Shown here: piece after piece, positions 57,418 through 64,000 of the stretch | Layout of the letters: each line of letters begins with the position of its first letter | Position numbering within the stretch: the stretch's first letter is position 1 | Assembly: GCA_019639175.1 (NCBI GenBank) | Contig: JAHBSK010000005.1 | Location: 275,850 to 339,849, forward strand | DNA length: 64,000 bases | Reading direction: 5' to 3' | Source: Acidobacteriota bacterium | Lineage (GTDB): Bacteria; Acidobacteriota; Blastocatellia; Pyrinomonadales; Pyrinomonadaceae | The notes under the pieces: generated by a model | The model's input: the letters and a program-made list of their open reading frames with translations, nothing else | What the model was told of the DNA's origin: nothing | Database searches by the model: none | Translations under genes and position numbers: made by a program

Positions 57418-58398
57418 CTATTTTCGCTTTTTGTAAACCACTTCGTTTCTTGAGCGAACTGCGACATCCGGCCTGCTGACCTTAACTGTGATCGTCCGCC
57501 GCTCTCCATCCTCTGGTTGAATCTCGGGAGAGTAGCCTACCAGAACCTGTCGGCCCAATTCATCTGATATCAAATGAAAAGTTTCCGATAGATTGTCAAT
57601 TTGGGAGACCTCAAAGCTTTTACCGCCGGTACGATATGAGAGACCGTTCAGATAGTCGTTAGCAGCTTTTACCCTTTTATTTTTCTCTTTTTGGGTTAAC
57701 GGGCTTCTCCAGTTCCTGTTTTTATCAGCAGGCAAACTGATCGGATAATTACCGAATCTGACGGTGTAAATAAGGGATTCATCTTCTTCGGCATCCCTAA
57801 AATTACTTTTTACGGAAGCTCCGCGGCCGTATAATTCACCGTCTGAGAACAATACGATCGCTTTCCGTCCGGAAAACCGCGACATATATTTGATCGCGTT
57901 CTCAACCGCATCAAAAGTTGTCGTAAATGAATCGCCATACCGTTCTTTGAGTCGAATTAGGGTCTTAAAGTTCTTCTTTAACACAGGTTCGCTCAAGATA
58001 TGGAGTTTTTTGTCATCAACGAAACCGGCAACAATGATCGTATCGCTGTCCCTTAATTTACTTATAAAAACTGCCGAAGCCTTGCCAATGTCAACAAGAT
58101 ATTGATTCATCGACCCGCTCAGATCGAGCAAAAGCAATACGGACACCGGAGTATCGACCGCTTCAAAGAATGTAATTGCCTGTTCTTTGCCATTCTCAAA
58201 GATCGCGAAATCTTCCTTGGATAGCCCCGTCAGATATCGTCCGTCACGATCAGAAATCGTAACCGGAACTTTCACAAGGTTAGTTTCGATTTGTAGAACG
58301 TCATCCTGCCCAAAAATCACACCAGACATAAGAGAACAAGATAGAATCGCCCCTGCAAAACAGTTTGTGTAAAAAACACACAACCACCATCCACCCAT
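57418..58398 (-). CDS. Exported VWFA-related protein 1 (acidobacterial type)
   Basis: ATG 58398 has GGGGGA eight bases upstream and starts a 326-residue protein with signal peptide (CFAGAILSCSLMSGVIFG). The order repeats its neighbour: ETNLVKVPVTISDRDGR, LSKEDFAIFENGKEQAI, a VWA domain with MIDAS DLSGS at residues 92-96, and RPDVAVRSRNEVVYKKRK at the end. An earlier start would run back into the cysteine-rich gene and adds no similarity. Metal-dependent adhesion or protein binding is expected of such domains. Third gene of the group. Confidence 0.85.
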   Translation of the reverse strand: MGGWWLCVFYTNCFAGAILSCSLMSGVIFGQDDVLQIETNLVKVPVTISDRDGRYLTGLSKEDFAIFENGKEQAITFFEAVDTPVSVLLLLDLSGSMNQYLVDIGKASAVFISKLRDSDTIIVAGFVDDKKLHILSEPVLKKNFKTLIRLKERYGDSFTTTFDAVENAIKYMSRFSGRKAIVLFSDGELYGRGASVKSNFRDAEEDESLIYTVRFGNYPISLPADKNRNWRSPLTQKEKNKRVKAANDYLNGLSYRTGGKSFEVSQIDNLSETFHLISDELGRQVLVGYSPEIQPEDGERRTITVKVSRPDVAVRSRNEVVYKKRK

Positions 58399-58438
58399 TT
58401 CTATGTTCCCCCAGAATCGGTCAGCATACTTGATGTTC

Positions 58439-58924
58439 TTACCAATAATAAGGACAGTATCCAATGGATCCTTGTCCAACACAATAGTAATTCGGGCCTG
58501 GGCAGGCCACACACAGTCCGCCACCATAGGGGTTCTCGCACAACATAAAGTAGTCGTTGTATGCATTAGGAGACCCACAATTAGCAACGCCGTTTTCTAT
58601 AGGACAATGCAAGGCAAATTCAACGGAACAATGTCCTGGAGTTGTATCTAGTCCAGAACAAGATACCGCATAGCTCAGGCATTGAAAATGAGTTTGTGTA
58701 CACACCTGAAGGCAACTGTTACATGCCTGTTGATCCGAACTCTCACTACAGCTATAACCACACGCATCATTACATGCATTATAATTGCTATCACATTCCT
58801 GAATACAAGGGGCGGCATAAACGGTCTCCGTCCTGTCCGAGTATCCAAAACCATAAATACAGCCGGACAATATCGCTATTATGATCAATTTGCGATAAAT
58901 AGGCCGCATATTTTTGTTTAGCAT
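58439..58924 (-). CDS. Cysteine-rich exported protein, unknown family
   Basis: The 161-residue product has AAGGAGG eight bases before ATG 58924. The N-terminus KLIIIAILSGC is a signal with a lipobox-like LSGC at 19-22; cleavage could instead fall after VYAA. The mature part holds eighteen cysteines, many in CxxxC or CxxC spacing (NACNDACGYSC, CNSCLQVC), so numerous disulfides are likely outside the cytoplasm. No known toxin, bacteriocin or EGF pattern was recognised. The gene lies 20 bases after a thioredoxin-like gene, which suggests the partner forms or repairs its disulfides. Confidence 0.7.
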   Translation of the reverse strand: MLNKNMRPIYRKLIIIAILSGCIYGFGYSDRTETVYAAPCIQECDSNYNACNDACGYSCSESSDQQACNSCLQVCTQTHFQCLSYAVSCSGLDTTPGHCSVEFALHCPIENGVANCGSPNAYNDYFMLCENPYGGGLCVACPGPNYYCVGQGSIGYCPYYW

Positions 58925-58944
58925 GTTTTTCTCCTCCTTAAGTA

Positions 58945-59490
58945 TCAATTATTCGTTACCACAACATTACTGAAGACTCGTTCTAGCACTTCTTCCTCTT
59001 TTTCTTTTGGCAGTTTGCCGATCCAGACATCCAAAACGATCCCCTTGTCATTCGTAAGTATCAATGTTGGCGTGCCGCGGGCAAGCAGCTCTGATGGGTC
59101 GGCTTGCAGCACCTCATCAAAACGAACATTGTTCTCACTTAGATATTTGCCGGATTCTGACAATTCCTCCGGAAAGACAGCAACCATGTTAACAGAACCA
59201 TTTTCTCCGTTTTTCTCAACAAGATCTTTATAAAAAGGAAGACTGGCCGTGCAATAGCGACAGGTTGTGGAGAGAACCATTACTAGAGTTTTCTCCTTTT
59301 TGGCAAGGTCCAGGCTTTTCAGCGGGAACTCCATTCCCGGCGTTAATGATGAGGCGACGGTTGAGGGCGGTGGCGTAGGCTTATCCTGAGCTGAAAAGTA
59401 GCGATCTATTAGAATCACTCCCAACACCACCGCAAGCAAAATGATCGCGACATTGGCGACAAGCTCGATCCTTTTATGTGTGTCAGCCAT
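58945..59490 (-). CDS. Membrane-anchored thioredoxin-like (TlpA-type) oxidoreductase
   Basis: The 181-residue protein has an N-terminal membrane anchor (about residues 10-28), a Pro/Thr linker, and a thioredoxin-like domain. The redox pair is TTCRYCTA (Cys77, Cys80), and cis-proline is in RGTPTLI at Pro141, followed by the LTNDKGIVLDVWIG strand. It faces the periplasm. TlpA/ResA relatives reduce or oxidise disulfides in exported proteins. It is the first gene of a four-gene minus-strand group with a cysteine-rich protein as its neighbour. Confidence 0.85.
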   Translation of the reverse strand: MADTHKRIELVANVAIILLAVVLGVILIDRYFSAQDKPTPPPSTVASSLTPGMEFPLKSLDLAKKEKTLVMVLSTTCRYCTASLPFYKDLVEKNGENGSVNMVAVFPEELSESGKYLSENNVRFDEVLQADPSELLARGTPTLILTNDKGIVLDVWIGKLPKEKEEEVLERVFSNVVVTNN

Positions 59491-59631
59491 AAATATGCAA
59501 TATGTTGCCCGAGCCGGAATTCCCCGACGTCGATATGACCATTTAGTTGATGCAACTTCCTTTTGGCAGGACGTGGGTTTAATTTAGACTAAGTCTTTTT
59601 TTTTTGCAAAGTCAAGTAAGTTTATTGACCT

Positions 59632-59647
59632 ATAACAAATTTGTTAT
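59632..59647. promoter_or_regulatory. Perfect 16-bp palindrome in a divergent promoter region
   Basis: ATAACAAATTTGTTAT is a perfect inverted repeat between the divergent thioredoxin-like and [2Fe-2S] genes, about 102 bases before the latter's start. A TTGACC lies just to the left (59625-59630) and TATCAT overlaps its right edge. A repressor operator is a fair guess; the binding protein is unknown. Confidence 0.5.
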
Positions 59648-59748
59648 CATGCAAAGCATTGTGAGTAGTTTTGTCACTATGTGTATTCAGAATAGTTAGG
59701 CTGAATCGCTTTGCTATGCTGAGCGGATTTTGTTAGATTTTCTTCTTT

Positions 59749-60786
59749 ATGAGTAAAGTATTTATTGATTCTCTGAACAGGTTTTCCGAGGCGGATTGGC
59801 TGGCGGCGGTTGGGTCGTTGGCGGGTGATATTCACGAGGTTGACCGTGCGGCGGTGCAGGTATGGTTTAGGTTCTATCCGCTTGATCTGGTGCGGTATCT
59901 GGAATCGGCGGATGACCTTGAGGCGACGATGCAGGGCATCGTTATGCAGGGCGATTTCGGCCTGTTGGACAAGATAGACACCTCGCACGCATTCCTTTAC
60001 GGCAATCGCTACTGGCCGCAGGCAAAGGCCGAGGCCATAAAACGCGCCGAGAGCGGTGAACCGGCAGGCGACCTGGCGGCGGAGATACGTTCGCTGGCAA
60101 AGACTGTTGCATCGGATGCAAAAACAAAGGAATCGCTGACGCTTGGCATTGCCGCCGTTGCTCTGATGACGCTTGTCCAGACCGGCATTGACGAAATGAA
60201 GGCCGCTTCGGGAATGACGTCAGTGCCTGCTTCGGAAATGAACCGCTCGCCCGACGCCATCGTTGCCGAAAGGGCAAAGGACGATTCGCAGGGCATCTTT
60301 GGCTTTCTCAGAACCGTCAACAAAAAATTCACCGTCGATTATGAAGCGTTCGGTTACGACGGCTCTTTTACGATAATCGACAACGAAGAGATAACCTCCG
60401 CGTCGCAAAAAGACCAGTCACGCGAATGGCAGGCGATGGACGAACGCTGCTGGAACGGCCCCGTGCCGATAGAATGCACCTCGGCATCGTGCGGAACGTG
60501 CTGGATCGGCGTCATCGGCGGAACCGAGAAACTCTCGGAACCCGAACGCCGTGAAAAGACACGGATAAAGACCTTTGGCTACAACCAGCCCGACGAAAAG
60601 CATCCGTTCCTGCGTCTTGCCTGCCAGACAAAAGCTCACGGCAATGCGACCATCGTTATCCCGCCGTGGAACGCGGTCTTTGGCAAAAAGGTTCGCGGAA
60701 ACGTAGAGGATGTAGATCTGGAACCGGTCACGACCTCGGCGAAAAAGCTCCGCGAAACCATCGCCGACGCCGTGTCGGGTGAATAA
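59749..60786 (+). CDS. [2Fe-2S] ferredoxin-domain protein with novel N-terminal region
   Basis: The 345-residue protein ends in a plant-type ferredoxin fold: CTSASCGTC (Cys243, Cys248, Cys251) and a fourth ligand in LACQTK (Cys292), with GNATIVIPPWN beyond. The N-terminal ~200 residues are helical, with SLNRFSEADWLAAVGSLAGDI, VWFRFYPLDLVRYLES and a region LGIAAVALMTLVQTGIDEMKA that may be a membrane or packing helix. I do not recognise this part. No signal peptide. An electron-transfer role is likely from the cluster; the partner is unknown. Divergent from the thioredoxin group. Confidence 0.75.
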   Translation: MSKVFIDSLNRFSEADWLAAVGSLAGDIHEVDRAAVQVWFRFYPLDLVRYLESADDLEATMQGIVMQGDFGLLDKIDTSHAFLYGNRYWPQAKAEAIKRAESGEPAGDLAAEIRSLAKTVASDAKTKESLTLGIAAVALMTLVQTGIDEMKAASGMTSVPASEMNRSPDAIVAERAKDDSQGIFGFLRTVNKKFTVDYEAFGYDGSFTIIDNEEITSASQKDQSREWQAMDERCWNGPVPIECTSASCGTCWIGVIGGTEKLSEPERREKTRIKTFGYNQPDEKHPFLRLACQTKAHGNATIVIPPWNAVFGKKVRGNVEDVDLEPVTTSAKKLRETIADAVSGE

Positions 60787-60789
60787 TAT

Positions 60790-60862
60790 TAAACGCAGAG
60801 GACGCAGAGGTTCAAAAAATATTATTATCTTTCTCAGCGTTCCCTGCGACCGCTGCGTTAAA
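60790..60862. repeat. CGCAGAG/CTGCG paired repeat between the [2Fe-2S] and EamA genes
   Basis: Left arm AAACGCAGAGGACGCAGAGG; right arm TCTCAGCGTTCCCTGCGACC then GCTGCGTT. Same type as 32747-32840 and 38788-38892, here on the plus-strand side. Confidence 0.75.
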
Positions 60863-60870
60863 ATATTTTG

Positions 60871-61743
60871 ATGCCACCTGATAAATCGTCAATTCCGCCT
60901 GTTGCTCTTGTGCTGATAGCGGTGTTCATATGGAGCACGGGCGGGCTTTTTATCAAGCTGACCTCGCTGGACGCCTTTCAACTGACATTTTACCGGTCTC
61001 TGCTGGCGGCGTTGACGGTCATCATCCTGACGCGAAAAGAAGGACTAAAGATCAATGGTTTCGGGCTGCTAACGGCGGTCATATACGCCGGGCTGCTGAT
61101 ATTTTTTGTCTGGGCAACCAAGAAAACGACCGCCGCCAACGCGATATTTCTCCAATACACCGCGCCTATCTACATACTGGTGCTCTCGCCTTTTATCATT
61201 GGCGAAAAGTTTCGCGTGCGCGACCTCGTTACCGTTCTGGTCGTTCTGGGCGGAATGAGCCTTTTCTTTGTCGGGCAATTAAGGATCGAAGATTATCAAG
61301 GCAACATCGCCGGACTCGCATCGGGCGTCTGCCTCGGGCTGTATATAATGCTGCTCCGCCATCCGCGCGGCGAAGGCTTTAACCCGACCATCGCGGTCAT
61401 CTACGGCAACCTGCTGCTCGCGGCCGTCACGGCTCCTGCGGGGCTGTCAGTTATTACCACAATGGCTCCGACGGATTGGCTGGCAGTCGTCTTTCTGGGT
61501 GTATTCCAGATCGGCATTTCATACGTGCTTTTTGTAAAAGGCGTTCGCGGCGGAACGCGGCCGCTGGACGCAAGCCTGATCGGCTTTATCGAACCGATGC
61601 TCAATCCTGTCTGGGTATTTATCTTCATCGGCGAACGCCCGTCACAATGGGCAGTCCTCGGCGGAATGATAATTCTTGGCGCAATAGCCGCACATATGAT
61701 CCTGCAGTATGCCAGAAGAGTACCTTTTCAGGAGACAGGTTGA
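60871..61743 (+). CDS. EamA/DMT-superfamily transporter
   Basis: The 290-residue membrane protein has ten predicted membrane helices in two EamA halves (IAVFIWSTGGLFIKL near the start, the first half ending around residue 140; the second with PTIAVIYGNLLLAAVTAPAG and PLDASLIGFIEPMLNPVWVFI). These proteins export or import small metabolites; the substrate cannot be read from sequence. ATG 60871 is used. It starts nine bases after the CGCAGAG repeat and precedes pckG by about 210 bases. Confidence 0.9.
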   Translation: MPPDKSSIPPVALVLIAVFIWSTGGLFIKLTSLDAFQLTFYRSLLAALTVIILTRKEGLKINGFGLLTAVIYAGLLIFFVWATKKTTAANAIFLQYTAPIYILVLSPFIIGEKFRVRDLVTVLVVLGGMSLFFVGQLRIEDYQGNIAGLASGVCLGLYIMLLRHPRGEGFNPTIAVIYGNLLLAAVTAPAGLSVITTMAPTDWLAVVFLGVFQIGISYVLFVKGVRGGTRPLDASLIGFIEPMLNPVWVFIFIGERPSQWAVLGGMIILGAIAAHMILQYARRVPFQETG

Positions 61744-61956
61744 GCTGGCCTAACCGGCATCTTTACAACGAATTGATCTATTCACCAAAGACCCGGAATT
61801 GGTATTACCAATACTCAAAGGAAGTTTCCGGCAGGACTAACTTTTCGGCTTATCCTGTGATAATATTTTCAAATACTTTCAAAAACGGGCGGTTATTGTC
61901 CGTTTACAAAGAAACACAATTGAATATCACAAAACTCAGGACCATTTTTTAACGAT

Positions 61957-63840
61957 ATGGCTAATTTATCCATTCCCGAAACAATCAAAAATGAAGAACT
62001 CAGAACCTGGCTCACGGACGCCGTGGAACTGTGTCAGCCCGATTCCGTCCACCTCTGCGACGGTTCTGAAGAAGAATATGACCGCATTTGCCAGGAAATG
62101 GTGGATGCCGGCACATTCATCCGGCTGAATGCCGAAAAGCGCCCGAACAGCTTTCTCGCCCGTTCGCATCCGTCAGACGTTGCCCGCGTTGAGGACCGCA
62201 CATATATCTGCTCGCGTTCCAAAGGCGATGCCGGCCCGACCAACAACTGGATGGCTCCGACGGAAATGAAGGCGATCCTTAAAGAAAAATTCACCGGCTG
62301 TATGAAGGGCCGTACGATGTATGTCGTCCCGTTCTGTATGGGGCCGATAGGTTCGCCGATCTCGCAGTTCGGCGTGCAGGTGACAGATTCGCCATACGTT
62401 GCGGTCAATATGAAACTGATGACGCGAATGGGGACGAAAGCTCTTGAGGCACTGGGCGACGGCGAGTTCACACGCTGCCTTCATTCGGTCGGGATGCCGC
62501 TTGCCGATGGGCAGGAAGATGTCGCGTGGCCGTGCTCGCCCGATCCGAAGGACAAATATATCGTTCATTTCCCAGAGGAAAATTCAATAGCGAGCTATGG
62601 TTCAGGCTATGGCGGCAATGCTCTTTTGGGTAAAAAATGCCTCGCGCTCCGCATTGCCTCGACGTTGGGACGCGATCAGGGATGGCTTGCCGAACACATG
62701 CTGATCGTCGGCGTCAAATCGCCCGACGGACACAAGGATTATGTCTGCGCCGCGTTCCCGTCAGCCTGCGGAAAGACAAATTTCGCAATGCTCATTCCGC
62801 CTAAGGAATTTCGCGAGGAAGGTTGGGAGATCACGACCGTTGGCGATGACATCGCATGGATAAAACCCGACGAACACGGCAAACTCCACGCGATCAACCC
62901 CGAAGCGGGCTTTTTTGGCGTAGCGCCGGGAACGAATTATTCCTCGAACCCGAACGCGATGGATTCCATACGCGAGAACACGATCTTCACCAACGTTGCC
63001 CTGACCGATGACGGCGACATCTGGTGGGAAGGAATGGACGGCGAAAAACCCGCACACGCTATCGACTGGCAGGGCAACGATTGGACACCGGCAAGCGAAA
63101 AGCCTGCGGCACATCCAAACTCACGTTTCACGGCCCCGATAACCCAATGCCCGGTCGTTGATGAGCATTTTGACGATCCTAAAGGCGTGCCGATCTCGGC
63201 ATTCATATTCGGCGGTCGCAGGAACAGCGTTGTGCCTCTGATACAGCAATCGTTCAACTGGGCGTTCGGCGTTTACATGGCTGCGACGATGGGTTCCGAA
63301 ATGACCGCTGCCGCGTTTGGCAACATCGGCGAGGTTCGCCGCGATCCTTTCGCGATGCTGCCGTTCGCCGGTTATCACATGGGCGATTACTTTGCACACT
63401 GGCTCGATTTCGGCCGCCAGATACCCGAACCGCCGCGCATCTTTTCGGTCAACTGGTTCCGCAAGGATGAGAACGGCAAATTCCTCTGGCCGGGTTTTGG
63501 CGAGAACATGCGTGTCCTGAAATGGATCGTCGAGCGTTCAAGAGGCAAATCAAAGGGCATTGAAACCCCGCTTGGGTGGATGCCGCGATATGAGGATATG
63601 GACTGGCGCGGGCTGGATTTCCCAAAAGAGGATTTTGAAAAGGTGATGAGCCTGGACCGCGATATGTGGATAAAGGAAATTTCAACCCATGACGACCTTT
63701 TCTTTAAGCTCTATGACCGCCTGCCAAAGGAAATGACGTTCATCAGAGAGCTTTTGGTCTCGAACCTGTGGCGTTCGCCCGAACTCGGACTGGCGACACC
63801 GCGTCCTGAGGAAGACCTGACAGTCGCAGCAAAAGGCTGA
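61957..63840 (+). CDS. pckG: Phosphoenolpyruvate carboxykinase (GTP)
   Basis: PckG converts oxaloacetate to phosphoenolpyruvate at the expense of GTP, for gluconeogenesis. The 627-residue enzyme has [30 protein letters not shown], the P-loop with the reactive cysteine in [13 protein letters not shown] (Cys271), [32 protein letters not shown] and GRRNSVVPL, the GTP-type motifs. Complete. Its 5' interval (61744-61956) has no gene; a TTTACA and AT-rich stretch could hold a promoter. A strong terminator follows. Confidence 0.98.
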   Translation: MANLSIPETIKNEELRTWLTDAVELCQPDSVHLCDGSEEEYDRICQEMVDAGTFIRLNAEKRPNSFLARSHPSDVARVEDRTYICSRSKGDAGPTNNWMAPTEMKAILKEKFTGCMKGRTMYVVPFCMGPIGSPISQFGVQVTDSPYVAVNMKLMTRMGTKALEALGDGEFTRCLHSVGMPLADGQEDVAWPCSPDPKDKYIVHFPEENSIASYGSGYGGNALLGKKCLALRIASTLGRDQGWLAEHMLIVGVKSPDGHKDYVCAAFPSACGKTNFAMLIPPKEFREEGWEITTVGDDIAWIKPDEHGKLHAINPEAGFFGVAPGTNYSSNPNAMDSIRENTIFTNVALTDDGDIWWEGMDGEKPAHAIDWQGNDWTPASEKPAAHPNSRFTAPITQCPVVDEHFDDPKGVPISAFIFGGRRNSVVPLIQQSFNWAFGVYMAATMGSEMTAAAFGNIGEVRRDPFAMLPFAGYHMGDYFAHWLDFGRQIPEPPRIFSVNWFRKDENGKFLWPGFGENMRVLKWIVERSRGKSKGIETPLGWMPRYEDMDWRGLDFPKEDFEKVMSLDRDMWIKEISTHDDLFFKLYDRLPKEMTFIRELLVSNLWRSPELGLATPRPEEDLTVAAKG

Positions 63841-63862
63841 TCGGCCATAACTGACTCCTGTC

Positions 63863-63911
63863 AAAAAGAACGTGCGATGGCATCATGCTGTTGCACGTTC
63901 TTTTCTTTTAA
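63863..63911 (+). terminator. Rho-independent terminator of pckG
   Basis: AAAAAGAACGTGC pairs with GCACGTTCTTTT (11 bp or more) around a 17-base loop, followed by CTTTTAAA. Strong signal about 20 bases after the stop. Confidence 0.8.
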
Positions 63912-64000
63912 ATGAGACCTTTGGAAAACCTTAGGAATTCATTTTTTGTACAGAAATTCCTCTCATGGCCCTCGACTTTGGTAAGGTCTTTGTTTTAGCG

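Noticed and set aside
61476..61952. 158-codon plus-strand open frame
   Set aside because: Overlaps the EamA gene in another frame and then runs through the intergenic stretch; no motifs.

Overview
The window looks like a chromosomal segment of an Acidobacteriota bacterium, plausibly a member of the class Blastocatellia. This is inferred from several traits: two secreted VWFA-related proteins of the type typical of acidobacteria, a CadC-like winged-helix/TPR regulator, lpxD (so a Gram-negative envelope with lipid A), a moderate-GC housekeeping core, and no mobile elements. No rRNA, tRNA, insertion sequence, prophage or CRISPR array was recognised. LAYOUT. 0-24.7 kb is a mixed region: priA (5' end cut by the window edge), a winged-helix/TPR regulator, a large secreted beta-rich protein, a Uma2-like protein, lpxD, a small metzincin, msrB, a candidate small-RNA interval, a co-oriented trio of exported amidohydrolase-like proteins, a DCC thiol-disulfide protein, mutS2, a PIN toxin-antitoxin pair, two tandem exported paralogues of unknown function, and then dnaG-rpoD. 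24.8-56.0 kb is one long minus-strand block. Transcription runs from rpsL at 56.0 kb through rpsG-fusA-tuf and the complete S10, spc and alpha groups (rpsJ to rplQ), then accB-accC, rpsO-pnp, glyS, cca and a lipoprotein gene. It joins translation, protein export (secY), transcription (rpoA), fatty-acid synthesis and RNA decay. 56.4-59.5 kb holds a four-gene minus-strand group: a membrane-anchored thioredoxin-like protein, a cysteine-rich exported protein and two VWFA proteins. 59.7-64 kb carries plus-strand genes for a [2Fe-2S] protein, an EamA transporter and GTP-dependent PEP carboxykinase. MAIN OBSERVATION. Most spacers in the ribosomal block, and some elsewhere, contain a peculiar element: two arms built of short degenerate tandem units, the second arm being the approximate inverted complement of the first. 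The unit differs from spacer to spacer (CGAAC-type, CAAAGGA-type, GCGGAAT-type, CGCAGAGA-type, TTTGAAA-type and others), so this is not a simple transposable repeat. Arms reach into genes: they supply stop codons for upstream genes, Shine-Dalgarno-like AAGGA for fusA and rpsJ, and in-frame low-complexity inserts in mutS2 and cca. Other notable signals are five GGTCAGG direct repeats phased at 20-21 bp ahead of dnaG, promoters so close to start codons that transcripts should be nearly leaderless, and long charged tails on ribosomal proteins S17, L22 and L4. All calls are by eye from sequence. Gene identities in the core are secure; start codons are often chosen by family alignment because Shine-Dalgarno sites are irregular.
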